Assembly: GCF_014873145.1 (NCBI RefSeq)
Contig: NZ_JADBEK010000001.1
Location: 11,594,001-11,658,000, forward strand
Reading direction: 5' to 3'
DNA length: 64,000 bases
Source of the DNA: Nonomuraea angiospora
Lineage (GTDB): Bacteria > Actinomycetota > Actinomycetes > Streptosporangiales > Streptosporangiaceae
The notes beneath the pieces are model-generated. The model was not told where the DNA came from and searched no databases. It saw only the letters and a program-made list of their open reading frames with translations. Position numbers and translations under genes: made by a program. Below, piece by piece: positions 41,207-49,627 of the stretch; the stretch's first letter is position 1, and every line of letters begins with the position of its first letter.

Positions 41207-41668
41207 ATGAGCAGCAAGGAGCCTCGCTGGACGCAGACCTGGCTGGGCGGGGTCAGGTCCGCCGGGGTCGATCTCGGATACCCGGGGGAGCGCCTGGGGC
41301 TGCCCGAGGAGGGCAGCGGGTCGATCGCCGGCTGGGGGCGCAGGATCGCCGCGCTGGTCATCGACTGGATGATCTGCACGTGGGTCGTCGTGCAGCTGCT
41401 GCTCAGGATGAATCCGGCCGAGCAGCCGTGGGCGCCCGCGCTCGTCTTCGCCGTGCAATACCTGATCCTGGTCGGGTTCATGGGGCAGACGTTCGGCCAC
41501 CGGCTGGCGGGCATCAGGGTGGCGGCGATGGACGGCGGCGACCCGCGCTGGCTGCCCGCGCTGGTGCGCTCGGTGCTCCTGTGCCTGGCCCTGCCCGCCC
41601 TGATCTGGGACCGCGACCACCGCGGGCTGCACGACCGCGTGTCCAACACGATGGTCGTCCGCATGTAG
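41207..41668 (+). CDS. RDD-family membrane protein
   Basis: A 153-residue protein with the RDD signature pieces GWGRRIAALVIDWMICTWVV (Arg and Asp in the first helix) and, in place of the second Asp, WDRDHRGLHDRVSNTMVV near the end. There are three membrane helices. RDD proteins beside glnA are conserved across actinobacteria (Rv2219A in M. tuberculosis as remembered). Function is unknown, with ion or small-molecule transport proposed for some family members. It is divergent from the preceding gene. Confidence 0.9.
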   Translation: MSSKEPRWTQTWLGGVRSAGVDLGYPGERLGLPEEGSGSIAGWGRRIAALVIDWMICTWVVVQLLLRMNPAEQPWAPALVFAVQYLILVGFMGQTFGHRLAGIRVAAMDGGDPRWLPALVRSVLLCLALPALIWDRDHRGLHDRVSNTMVVRM

Positions 41669-41680
41669 CCGAGTAAAAAG

Positions 41681-41712
41681 CCGTACCGGGTTTAAAAACG
41701 TACCCGGTACGG
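41681..41712. promoter_or_regulatory. Long inverted repeat, probable TetR operator, over a leaderless promoter
   Basis: CCGTACCGGGT (41681-41691) and ACCCGGTACGG (41702-41712) are perfect 11-bp arms around TTAAAAACGT. A -10-like TATGCT follows at 41715-41720, only six bases before the TetR ATG at 41727. The transcript therefore probably starts at or next to the ATG (leaderless), and the repeat would block polymerase. Confidence 0.7.
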
Positions 41713-41726
41713 TTTATGCTGCCCTC

Positions 41727-42362
41727 ATGGGGTTGAGGGAGCGGAAGAAGGAGCAGACGCGGCGCCGGATCGCCGAGGTGGCGCTGCGGCTGTTCGACGA
41801 GCGCGGCTACGACGCGGTGACCGTCAACGAGATCGCCGAGGCGGCCGGGGTCGCCAAGGTGACGCTGTTCAACTACTTCCCGACCAAGGACTGCCTCGTC
41901 ATCGAAGGGGTCAAGGAGGACCTGGCGGCGATCGTGGCCGGGCGGGGCGAGGGGCGCTCGCCCCTTGAGGCGCTGCGCGAGCACTACCGCTCGATGGCCG
42001 CCCAGGGCGCGGGAGCGGTGGACGTCGAGGCGCTGCTGGCGAGGGTGCGGGTGATCTCGTCGAGCCAGGCCCTGATGGGCGCGCTGCACGGGGTGCACAT
42101 GAGCGAGCGCCATGAGCTGGCCGAGGCCCTCGGGGAGGCCTACCCCGGCGACGATCTGACCGCGCGGCTCATGGCCGGGCAGATCAGCGCCGCCGTCACC
42201 ACCGTCCAGGAGGCCTTCTTCCAGCGCATCGCCACGGGCGAGCCGCTGGAGGAGGCGGGCCGGCGGCTGGCGGGCGACGTGGAGCTGGCCTTCGACCTCC
42301 TGGAGCACGGCCTCACACACGTAAAAAAGGGGATAAATCATGAAAAAGGGGATCAACTATGA
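41727..42362 (+). CDS. TetR-family transcriptional regulator
   Basis: A 211-residue repressor with the TetR HTH at residues 8-55 (LRERKKEQTRRRIAEVALRL, VNEIAEAAGVAKVTLFNYFP, TKDCLVIEG). The C-terminal ligand domain has LLARVRVISSSQALMGALHG and QISAAVTTVQEAFFQRIATG. The large inverted repeat immediately upstream is its likely operator. Its end overlaps the next gene by 23 bases, so both are probably co-expressed and co-repressed. Confidence 0.92.
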   Translation: MGLRERKKEQTRRRIAEVALRLFDERGYDAVTVNEIAEAAGVAKVTLFNYFPTKDCLVIEGVKEDLAAIVAGRGEGRSPLEALREHYRSMAAQGAGAVDVEALLARVRVISSSQALMGALHGVHMSERHELAEALGEAYPGDDLTARLMAGQISAAVTTVQEAFFQRIATGEPLEEAGRRLAGDVELAFDLLEHGLTHVKKGINHEKGDQL

Positions 42363-43278
42363 TGTCGGGTTCCTGCCGGGTGACAGCCTGAGCCGCAGGT
42401 CGTTTCACATCGAGGACGTCCGGCGCGACATGCGGACGATCGCGGAGGACCTGCACTGCACGTCCGTACGCATCTCCGGCCGCGACCCCGAGCGCGTCGA
42501 GGCGGCCGCCAGGCAGGCCGCGGCGGCCGGGCTCGAGATCTGGTTCACCCCGTTCCCCGTGGACCTCACGCAGGACGCGATGCTGGCGCTCTTCGCGGAC
42601 GCGGCCCGGCGCGCCGAGTCGGTGCGCCGCGACGGAGCCGAGGTCGTGCTGGTCACCGGCTGCGAGATCACCGCCTTCGGCCACGGCTTCATCGACGGCG
42701 ACGGGTACGGCGACCGGCTCGGCGCCATGATGGCCGGCGGCATGGAGTGGTGGACCTCCCTCGCGCAGGTCATGCCCCGCTTCAACGCCTACCTGGCGAA
42801 GGTGGCCGGGACCGTGCGGCCGCTGTTCGGCGGCCGGCTGAGCTACGCCTCGGCGCCGTGGGAGCCGGTCGACTGGGCCCCGTTCGACGTGGCGGGCGTG
42901 GACGCCTACCGAGCCGCCTACAACGCCCACGACTTCGCGGACGAGCTACGCGCCCGGTTCAAGCACGGCAAACCGGTCGCCGTGACGGAGTTCGGCACCT
43001 GCGCGTACCGCGGCGCGGGCGAGCGCGGCGGCTCGGCCTGGGTGGTGCCCGAGGGCGCGGTGCGCGACGAGGGCGAGCAGGTGCGCTACTTCACCGAGCT
43101 GATGGACATCTTCGAGCAGGAGGGCGTGGAGACCGCGCTGTGGTTCACGTTCGCCGCCTTCAACCGGCCCGGCGAGGCCGACCTGGGCTCCTACGGCGTG
43201 GTCAGGATGCTCGACGAGCGGCGCTGGGAGCCCAAGGAGGTCTTCCACGCCATGGCCGCTAGATACGGGCGCAGCTGA
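42340..43278 (+). CDS. TIM-barrel glycoside-hydrolase-like protein (often labelled 'abortive infection protein')
   Basis: A 312-residue protein with ATG 42340 inside the end of the TetR gene. The opening MKKGINYDVGFLPGDSLSRR, LHCTSVRISGRDPERVEAAA, AGLEIWFTPFPVDLT, VAVTEFGTCAYRGAGERGGS and ALWFTFAAFN follow a (beta/alpha)8 pattern. A carboxylate occurs at the end of a strand (VTEFG), as in retaining glycosidases. Actinobacterial homologues are often called abortive infection proteins; nothing in the sequence supports phage defence. The substrate is unknown. Confidence 0.72.
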   Translation: MKKGINYDVGFLPGDSLSRRSFHIEDVRRDMRTIAEDLHCTSVRISGRDPERVEAAARQAAAAGLEIWFTPFPVDLTQDAMLALFADAARRAESVRRDGAEVVLVTGCEITAFGHGFIDGDGYGDRLGAMMAGGMEWWTSLAQVMPRFNAYLAKVAGTVRPLFGGRLSYASAPWEPVDWAPFDVAGVDAYRAAYNAHDFADELRARFKHGKPVAVTEFGTCAYRGAGERGGSAWVVPEGAVRDEGEQVRYFTELMDIFEQEGVETALWFTFAAFNRPGEADLGSYGVVRMLDERRWEPKEVFHAMAARYGRS

Positions 43279-44023
43279 AGATGGCCGTGCCCGGCAGGTG
43301 CCGGCCGCGCAGCGGGCTCCAGCCGCCCCACACCCGCTCGTGCCCCTCCGGCCACTCCGGCTCCAGCAGCCCCGTGACGGTCAGCCCGGAGGCGACCAGC
43401 AGGTTGACCCAGTCACCCATGGTGCGGTGGTGCTCGGCGTAGGTGACCGTGCCCCGTTCGTCGCGCTCCTCGTAAGGGGAGCGGTCGAAGTAGGACCGGT
43501 CGGACGTCAGCCCGCGCGGCCCCGGATCGTCAGGGAACGCCCACCGGATCGGATGGCTCACCGAGAACACGAACCGGCCGCCCGGCCTGAGCACCCGCCG
43601 CACCTCGCGGAAGACGGCGAGCGGGTCGGCCACGAACGGCAGCGCGCCGAACGCCGAGCAGGCCAGGTCGAAGGCGGCCGCGGCGAACGGCAGCGACTCG
43701 GCGTCGGCCTGGACCACGGGCACGCGCAGCCCCGTGTCGAGGTCGATGCGCTGGGAGTGGCGCAGCTGCCGGTGCGAGATGTCGAACGCGGCCACCTGCG
43801 CGCCCTGCGTCACCAGCCACCGGGCGCACTGCGCCGCCCCGCAGCCGATCTCCAGCACGCGCCGCCCGCGCACCTCGCCCAGGAGGTGCGCGTCGGCCTC
43901 GTCGACGCCCTCGGGGCACCACACGAACCCGGTGTCGCGCAGGAACTCACCGTGTTCGAGCTGGTAGTCGTCGGCGTTGCCGTCCCACCACCAGCGGTTG
44001 GCCCGTGCGGAGGAGGACAGCAC
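43259..44023 (-). CDS. Class I SAM-dependent methyltransferase
   Basis: A 254-residue methyltransferase. Motif I is VLEIGCGAAQCARWL, motif II VAAFDISHRQL, the post-I acidic region VVQADAESLPFA and motif IV FDLACSAFGALPFVADP. RRVLRPGGRFVFSVSHPIRW is motif VI. The Rossmann core matches small-molecule methyltransferases of the UbiE/COQ5 type. Start GTG 44023 shares one base with the stop of the DUF4191 gene (TAGTG), implying coupling. The end overlaps the convergent TIM-barrel gene by 20 bases. Confidence 0.92.
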   Translation of the reverse strand: MLSSSARANRWWWDGNADDYQLEHGEFLRDTGFVWCPEGVDEADAHLLGEVRGRRVLEIGCGAAQCARWLVTQGAQVAAFDISHRQLRHSQRIDLDTGLRVPVVQADAESLPFAAAAFDLACSAFGALPFVADPLAVFREVRRVLRPGGRFVFSVSHPIRWAFPDDPGPRGLTSDRSYFDRSPYEERDERGTVTYAEHHRTMGDWVNLLVASGLTVTGLLEPEWPEGHERVWGGWSPLRGRHLPGTAIFSCARI

Positions 44024-44703
44024 TAGCGCATCTTGGGGCCGCGTGGCATGCGCGCGCCCTTGGGCATGGGGCCCTTGGGCAGCGGCATGTTCTTCGGCAG
44101 CGAGCGCAGCCGGTCCTTCACCTCGTTGACCGCGGGCTTCTTGAGGTTGCGCGGCAGCTTCATCAGGTGGCGCTGCAGCTTGCCGAGCGGCACCTGCCCC
44201 TCGCCGTCACCGCACTGGATGTCGTAGATCTCGATGCCCAGGACCACCCGCGCGACCCGCTTCTTCTCGGCCGCCAGCATCTTCGCCACCCGGTTGCCCG
44301 GCCCCTCGGACACCAGCACGACGCCCGGATAGCCGACCACGAGGTGGATGAGGTCCTGGTCGCGGGTGACCGCGATGGCAGGGGTGACCTGCCAGTTGCC
44401 GCGCATGCCCTGCAGCACCGCCGCCGCGGCACCCGTCTGGCCGTGCAAGATCGAATATTGGGCCTTCTGGGCGAGCTGCCCGAACACCACCAGACCGACC
44501 GTGAGCGCGGCCAGCACACCGATGAACACCGAATACCACAAGTAGTCCGTGACCAGGCCGATCACGACGACCACAGCCAGCGTGCCCACCGCCGAGAGGA
44601 AGACGATGGGCAACCCCTTGGGGTTGGCCTGCTTGATGATCTGCGCGATCATGCGGAGCTGCTTGATGCGCCCCGGCTTCTCTGGATCCTCGGACTTTGC
44701 CAT
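44023..44703 (-). CDS. DUF4191 membrane protein
   Basis: A 226-residue protein starting MAKSEDPEKPGRIKQLRMIA. Two membrane helices form a hairpin (LPIVFLSAVGTLAVVVVIGL and YSVFIGVLAALTVGLVVFGQ). A conserved cytoplasmic domain follows (GNWQVTPAIAVTRDQDLIHL, VVLGIEIYDIQCGDGEG) with a basic Pro/Lys/Met-rich tail. This is the actinobacterial DUF4191 family, typically encoded next to lipA and glnA (Rv2219 in M. tuberculosis as remembered). Function is unknown. Confidence 0.9.
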   Translation of the reverse strand: MAKSEDPEKPGRIKQLRMIAQIIKQANPKGLPIVFLSAVGTLAVVVVIGLVTDYLWYSVFIGVLAALTVGLVVFGQLAQKAQYSILHGQTGAAAAVLQGMRGNWQVTPAIAVTRDQDLIHLVVGYPGVVLVSEGPGNRVAKMLAAEKKRVARVVLGIEIYDIQCGDGEGQVPLGKLQRHLMKLPRNLKKPAVNEVKDRLRSLPKNMPLPKGPMPKGARMPRGPKMR

Positions 44704-44767
44704 GCTCTGAAGGATACAAACCAACAGGTGCGGTATGGAAAACGTGACCCCGCCATTTCGCGCACGG

Positions 44768-47188
44768 CTAGATCCTCACGGTCGCCGAAAGACGCGGATC
44801 GGCCGCGTGGCGGCCCGCCTCGACCGTGTGAACGCCCTCCACGGTCCGCCAGCCGCCGTCCTCCCAGACCTGGAAGGCCCGCTCCGGCAGGAACACGGTC
44901 GTGAGCACGCTCTCCCCGGGCGCCGCCTCGACCACGTCGAACCCGGCCAGCGCCCCGTCGACGTACACCTGCACGACCTCGCGGCCCGGGCGGTCGCCGG
45001 TGTTGGTGACCGCCACCGTCACGGTCGTGCCCTCGGCCGCGATCGAGTCGTACGACCAGGTCGTGTAGCCCAGGCCGTGCCCGAACCAGAACGCCGGCGC
45101 GCGGCCCGAACGCTCCCACGCCCGGTAGCCGATCGACGTCCCCTCCTCATAGGCCACCACACCGTCCACCGGCGTCACGCCGGCCACCGGAGCGTCCTCC
45201 AGCCGCCGCGGCCACGTGGTGGGCAGCCGCCCGCCCGGCTCGGCGTCCCCGAACAGCACGTCCGCCAGCGCCGCCCCCGCCTCCTGCCCGGGGAACCAGG
45301 TGAGCAGCACGGCCGCCACCTCCTCCGCCCACGGCAGCTCGACCGGCGAACCCGCGTTGACCACCACGACGGTGCGCGGGCTGGCCGCGGCCACCGCGTG
45401 GATGAGCTCGTCCTGCCGCCCAGGCAGCCTGAGGTCCGCGCGGTCGAAGCCCTCGCTCTCCACCTCCGGCATGGTCGCGGCCACGACCACCGCCACGTCG
45501 CACTCCGCCGCCACCCGCACGGCCTCGGCCATGAGCTCGTCCTCGCCGGGGCCGGGGATCGCGTGGCCGACCGTGAAGGACACGGACGCCATCCCGCCGA
45601 ACGCCCCGGCCGCGTGCGTCACGACCACCTCGTACGCCTGACCTGCCGCCATCGCCAGGCCGATCCGCCGCTCGGGCGGCGGCGGGAACGCCCTGGCGGG
45701 GTCGCCGCCGTCCAGGCCGATGCTCTCGTCGAGGACGGTCTCGCCGTTGACGGTGACGGCGAAGGCGCCCACGCCCGCGACCGACAGCCGGTGCTCGCCC
45801 GAAACGTCCGGCGTGTACGTGGTACGCAGCCGGACCGCCGCCAGCCGGTCGACGTCCACGCCCGGCGGCAACCGGCCGATCCACCGCGCCTCGGCCGTCG
45901 CCAGCGGCTGCTCCGCCAGCACCGCGCCCTCGGCGTCCAGGAAGGCGGCCGTGGCGGGGCCGGGGAGGGGGGACAGGCGGGTGCGGGGGTCGGTGCCGGG
46001 CGCGTACCGGACCTCGACCCCGGCCCGCTCGCCGAGCCCCTGCAGCGGCGAGACGACCCGGCCCGGGGAGACCTGCGCGCTCCCGCCGCCCATGACCCGG
46101 GCCTCCGCGGCGGCCGCCCCGATCAGGGCGATGGTCCTGACCTGCTGGAACGGCAGGATGCCGTCGTTGGTGAGCAACGTGGCGCCGCGCGCGGCCACCT
46201 CCCGAGCCAGCGCGACCCCCTCGACGGCGACCGGCGGCTCAGCGCCGTCGGTGCCCGGCGTTTTCGCGTCGTCGGCGGCGAGTCGGGCATCGGTGGCCGG
46301 CGTTTTGCCGCTGTCGGCGGCGGGCCGCTCGTCGGCGGGTGGGGGCTCCGCGCCGTGGAGGGCTCCGACGCGGTGGGCCAGGCGCAGGATGCGGCGCACC
46401 CGGTCGTCCACGACCGACTCGGGCACCCGCCCCTCCCGCACGGCGGCCTCCAGCCTCTCGCCCCACGGCCCGTGCGGTCCCGGCATCGCCACGTCGGTGC
46501 CGCCCAGCGCCGCGGCCTCGGTCGTACGCACCGCCGTCCAGTCCGACACCACGACCCCGTCGAACCCCCACTCGCCCTTCAGCACCCCGTTCACCAGCCC
46601 GGCGTGCTCGGTCATGGTCGTGCCGTTCACCGAGTTGCAGGCGGTCATGAGACCCCACGCCCCGGCCCGCACCACCCGCTCGAACGGCCGCAGATAGACC
46701 TCGCGCAGCGCCTTCTCGCTCACCCGGACGTCCGCGGTGAAACGGCCGGTCCCGAAGTGCTTCGGGGCTGCCGCCACCCCGCCCTCCTGGACGCCCTCGA
46801 CGTACGCGGCGCCGATCTCGCCCGTCAGGTACGCGTCCTCGGAGAAGCACTCGAGATGCCGGCCGCCGAGCGGGGAGCGGTGCAGGTTGATCGTGGGGGC
46901 GAGGAGGACGTGCACGCCCTTGCGCCGGGCCTCCCGCGCCAGCAGCCGGCCGGTCCGGCGGACCAGGTCCACGTCCCAGGTGGCGGCCAGGGCGGTCGGG
47001 CTGGGCAGCGCGATGGAGGGATCGGCCGCGCTCCAGCGCCCGCCGCGTACGCCGATCGGGCCGTCGCTCATGACGAGCCGATCGAGGCCGATCTCGGGCA
47101 GCGGCGGGAGCGACCACGTGCCGGCCCCGGTGAGCAGGCGGACCTTGGTGGCGAGGTCGAGCCGGGCGATGAGCGCGTCGAAGTCCAC
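44768..47188 (-). CDS. Glycoside hydrolase family 3 beta-glucosidase with PA14 domain
   Basis: An 806-residue enzyme from GTG 47188 (GGAG nine bases upstream; GTG 47203 is the alternative). Domains in order: GH3 barrel (residues ~1-290; AAAPKHFGTGRF and the nucleophile Asp in FDGVVVSDWTAVRTT), GH3 alpha/beta sandwich (~320-400 resuming after the insert; GATLLTNDGILPF), an inserted PA14 lectin-like domain (~400-535), the rest of the sandwich and a fibronectin-like C-terminus (VTVAVTNTGDRPGREVVQVY). PA14 insertions affect oligosaccharide binding. It has no signal peptide, so it acts inside the cell. A ~14-residue duplicated Ala/Asp/Thr linker (residues ~300-330) follows the barrel. Confidence 0.93.
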   Translation of the reverse strand: MDFDALIARLDLATKVRLLTGAGTWSLPPLPEIGLDRLVMSDGPIGVRGGRWSAADPSIALPSPTALAATWDVDLVRRTGRLLAREARRKGVHVLLAPTINLHRSPLGGRHLECFSEDAYLTGEIGAAYVEGVQEGGVAAAPKHFGTGRFTADVRVSEKALREVYLRPFERVVRAGAWGLMTACNSVNGTTMTEHAGLVNGVLKGEWGFDGVVVSDWTAVRTTEAAALGGTDVAMPGPHGPWGERLEAAVREGRVPESVVDDRVRRILRLAHRVGALHGAEPPPADERPAADSGKTPATDARLAADDAKTPGTDGAEPPVAVEGVALAREVAARGATLLTNDGILPFQQVRTIALIGAAAAEARVMGGGSAQVSPGRVVSPLQGLGERAGVEVRYAPGTDPRTRLSPLPGPATAAFLDAEGAVLAEQPLATAEARWIGRLPPGVDVDRLAAVRLRTTYTPDVSGEHRLSVAGVGAFAVTVNGETVLDESIGLDGGDPARAFPPPPERRIGLAMAAGQAYEVVVTHAAGAFGGMASVSFTVGHAIPGPGEDELMAEAVRVAAECDVAVVVAATMPEVESEGFDRADLRLPGRQDELIHAVAAASPRTVVVVNAGSPVELPWAEEVAAVLLTWFPGQEAGAALADVLFGDAEPGGRLPTTWPRRLEDAPVAGVTPVDGVVAYEEGTSIGYRAWERSGRAPAFWFGHGLGYTTWSYDSIAAEGTTVTVAVTNTGDRPGREVVQVYVDGALAGFDVVEAAPGESVLTTVFLPERAFQVWEDGGWRTVEGVHTVEAGRHAADPRLSATVRI
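46240..46330. repeat. Imperfect ~45-bp duplication in the GH3 inter-domain linker
   Basis: Two related blocks around ggccggcgtttt(cg/gc)cg...tcggcggcg encode ADSGKTPATDARL and ADDAKTPGTDGAE. The linker joins the GH3 barrel to the second domain. Confidence 0.55.
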
Positions 47189-47218
47189 GAGCCCAGTCTC
47201 CACCAGCTCAGACGGGGC

Positions 47219-47390
47219 TCAAATGAGGCTCGGCCAGGGCTCGGGCAGTGCTCAGGCGGAGGCTCGGGCGGGGCTCGGGCAGTGCTCAGGCGGAGGCTCG
47301 GGCAGCGCTCAGACGGAGGCTCGGGCGGAGGCTCGGGCGGGGGCTGGGGCGGGGGCTCAGGTGGTGGCTCGGGCGGGGGCTGGGGCGGGC
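47219..47390. repeat. 12-bp-based GC-rich minisatellite between hydrolase and GH3 genes
   Basis: The block ggctcgggcggg/ggctcaggcgga repeats with variations over ~170 bases. No gene or clear promoter is visible in the 202-base gap, which it almost fills. Being purine-rich on one strand, it may form unusual structure. Confidence 0.8.
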
Positions 47391-48206
47391 TCAGGTGGTG
47401 GCGAAGAACTCCAGGAGCTCGGGCACCAGCGCCTGCGGTGCCACGTTGTGCGCCTGGCCCTCCAGAACGCGCCGTACCGCCCCCGGCACGGCCGCCGCGA
47501 CCGCCAGCCCCGCGTTCGACATCCACCCGGGGCTGTCCTCGCCGTTCAGCACCAGCGTCGGCTGCCGGACGGCGGCCAGCCGCCCGGCGGGCAGCGCGTT
47601 GCCCGGCCCCAGCACGGCGGCCTCGTAGGCGAGGGTGTGGGCCAGCGCCTCGACCTGCGCCCAGGACGGCTGCGCGCGCATCGCGGCCACCGCCTCCGGC
47701 GGCGCCTCGGCCGCCTCCACCATGAACCGCTCGACCGCCTCGCCCCGCCTGCCCGCCCTCACCAGCGCCTCCAGCCGCGCGGCGAAGTCGTCCGGCAGCG
47801 GGGGCGCGCTGTCGTCCACGTGGTACGGCGGCTCCCACAGGGCCAGCCTCGTCACGGCCGGATTCCGCGCCGCGGCCTCGATCGCCAGCGCGGCCCCCGA
47901 CGAGCCCCCGAACACCATCGCCGACCCGCCCGCCGCCTCGATGACCGCCGCCAGATCCTCGATCTCCCGCTCGACGGCGTACGGCTGGGTGTCTCCGCTG
48001 TCGCCGCGCCCCCGGCGGTCGTAGTCGTACACCGTGAACCACGGCGCCAGAGCGGCCGCCACGCCGGCCAGCGTGACGTGCCCCCGCACCCCGAACGCGC
48101 CGTGGACCAGGACGACCGCGGGCCCCTCACCGTAGCTGTCGAAGGCGATGGCGGTCCCGTCCGCCGAGATCGCCTTGCCGCTCAGCCGGCCGGCTGCGCC
48201 AGGCAC
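47391..48206 (-). CDS. Alpha/beta hydrolase
   Basis: A 271-residue hydrolase. The core has VVLVHGAFGVRGHV (oxyanion strand), VYDYDRRGRGDSG, the nucleophile elbow VFGGSSGAALAIEAA (GGSSG rather than GxSxG with His), LVLNGEDSPGWMS and the final His in EGQAHNVAPQAL. GTG 48206 starts 25 bases inside the VOC gene, so the two are coupled. Relatives act on esters, lactones or peptides; no specific substrate can be proposed. Confidence 0.87.
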   Translation of the reverse strand: MPGAAGRLSGKAISADGTAIAFDSYGEGPAVVLVHGAFGVRGHVTLAGVAAALAPWFTVYDYDRRGRGDSGDTQPYAVEREIEDLAAVIEAAGGSAMVFGGSSGAALAIEAAARNPAVTRLALWEPPYHVDDSAPPLPDDFAARLEALVRAGRRGEAVERFMVEAAEAPPEAVAAMRAQPSWAQVEALAHTLAYEAAVLGPGNALPAGRLAAVRQPTLVLNGEDSPGWMSNAGLAVAAAVPGAVRRVLEGQAHNVAPQALVPELLEFFATT

Positions 48207-48568
48207 AGCGCCTCCCAGTGGTGGCCGTCGAGGTCGGCGAAGCCGCGCTGGTAGCGGATGCCGTCCTCCTGCTTGACGCCCGCCGGGGTGGCGCCGAGCG
48301 CCAGCGCCTTGTCGACCAGCTCGTCCACCTGGGCCGGGTTCTCCATGCCCAGCACCAGGATCGCCTCCGTGGCCGTGTCGGCGGCGGCGATCTCCTTGGT
48401 GATGTACGAGCCGAACGCCGGCTCGGTCAGCAGCATGACCTGGGTCTGCTCGCTGATGATCACCGACGCCATGTTGTCGGCCATGCCGAAGAGGTTGAAG
48501 CCGAGTTCGCCGAAGAACTTCTTCGACCGCTCGAGATCCTTGACCGGCAGATTGACGAACAGCTGCAT
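48182..48568 (-). CDS. VOC / glyoxalase-fold protein
   Basis: A 128-residue protein of two beta-alpha-beta-beta-beta modules: MQLFVNLPVKDLERSKKFFG, FNLFGMADNMASVIISEQTQ, DELVDKALALGATPAG and FADLDGHHWEALCL. The usual metal ligands are partly replaced (no early His, Glu present near the end), as in the extradiol dioxygenase-like/glyoxalase relatives of unknown activity. It overlaps the downstream hydrolase gene. Confidence 0.9.
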   Translation of the reverse strand: MQLFVNLPVKDLERSKKFFGELGFNLFGMADNMASVIISEQTQVMLLTEPAFGSYITKEIAAADTATEAILVLGMENPAQVDELVDKALALGATPAGVKQEDGIRYQRGFADLDGHHWEALCLAQPAG

Positions 48569-48670
48569 TTTCCCTCGTCCCTTCCTTCGATGTGCCCTCA
48601 GTCTGCCGATCGAAGGGGCCGCCGGTCTTGGATCTGGGCGCCAGGCGGATTGACGTTCAGCGCACGGTGT

Positions 48671-49627
48671 TCAGGCGCGGGTGTTCAGGCGCCGGTATTC
48701 GGCGGGCGGGATCCCGTACGCGCTCTTGAAGAGCCTGCTGAAGTGGGTCGAGTCCGGCAGCCCCCATCGGGCCCCGATCTCGCTCACGGACCGGGTGCCG
48801 CCCGCGGCCAGCTCCGCGCGGCACCGCTCCAGCCGCCGCTGCCGGATCCAGGCCGCCACCGTGGTGTGCTCCGCCTCGAACAGCCGGTGCAGGTAGCGCA
48901 CGGAGATGTGGTGCGCGGCGGCGACGGTGGCCGGGTCGAGGCCGAGGTCGCCCAGCCGCTGTTCGATGAAGGCGTGGATCTCCATCAGCAGCACGCGCTG
49001 CCGGGAGTCCTCCGGTAACGCCCGCGTCAGCTCGACGTGTTCGGCGACGGCGGTGCTGACCAGGTCCGTCACGATGCCCGACAGCCTGGCGGCGCTGCCC
49101 GGCCGGTACGTCTCGATGTCCTCGGCCACCCGGCGCAGCAGCGGCACGGCCAGCGCGGCGGCGCCGCTCTCGGCGGCGATGGGGACGGCGGCGAGCGCGT
49201 CCACGGCGCCGGACGGCAGCGCGAGCAGGTCGCGCGGGAAGCTGAACAGCGCCAGCCGCACCGCCGAGTCGTAGGCCAGCTCGTAGGGCCTGGTGAAGTC
49301 GTAGATCGCGAACTCGCCCCGGCTGAGCTGCGCCTCCCGCCCGTCCTGGGACAGCCGCGGGCTGCCCTCCAGGGCCAGCACGACGCGGTACATCTCGGGA
49401 CTGCCGCTGTCGATCATGCCCGGGGTGCGGTGCACGCTGTGGGGCGTGGACGTACGGATGCGGCCGACGGTGACCGAGCCCAGCCCGCCGGTCACGATCT
49501 CGCCCCGCAGCGGGGCGCCGGGGGCGATCCTGCAGTCGAGCGGCCCGAGGGTGTCACACACGATGCTCCGCCAGGCGTCGTGGCGTCGCTTGGCGGGCAG
49601 GTCACTCGTGCGGATGAGGACGGCCAT
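48671..49627 (-). CDS. AraC-family transcriptional regulator
   Basis: A 318-residue regulator. ATG 49627 is chosen for its GGGAG site; ATG 49657 and an earlier start at 49678 are longer options. The N-terminal half is the AraC-binding-like domain (WRSIVCDTLGPLDCRI...MYRVVLALEGSPRLSQDG...YDFTRPYELAYDS). The C-terminal ~100 residues are the double HTH (LGLDPATVAAAHHISVRYLH, RSVSEIGARWGLPDSTHFSR, LFKSAYGIPPAEYRR). It lies upstream of the VOC/hydrolase pair in the same direction and may control them. Confidence 0.9.
   Translation of the reverse strand: MAVLIRTSDLPAKRRHDAWRSIVCDTLGPLDCRIAPGAPLRGEIVTGGLGSVTVGRIRTSTPHSVHRTPGMIDSGSPEMYRVVLALEGSPRLSQDGREAQLSRGEFAIYDFTRPYELAYDSAVRLALFSFPRDLLALPSGAVDALAAVPIAAESGAAALAVPLLRRVAEDIETYRPGSAARLSGIVTDLVSTAVAEHVELTRALPEDSRQRVLLMEIHAFIEQRLGDLGLDPATVAAAHHISVRYLHRLFEAEHTTVAAWIRQRRLERCRAELAAGGTRSVSEIGARWGLPDSTHFSRLFKSAYGIPPAEYRRLNTRA

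Noticed and set aside
42340..43278. Phage-defence (abortive infection) system
   Set aside because: The name comes from legacy annotation of homologues. The sequence looks like a TIM-barrel hydrolase with a TetR regulator, and no other defence gene is nearby.
47219..47390. Possible CRISPR or transcription-factor-site array
   Set aside because: Units are 12 bases, G-rich and irregular, with no spacer structure and no recognisable binding motif.
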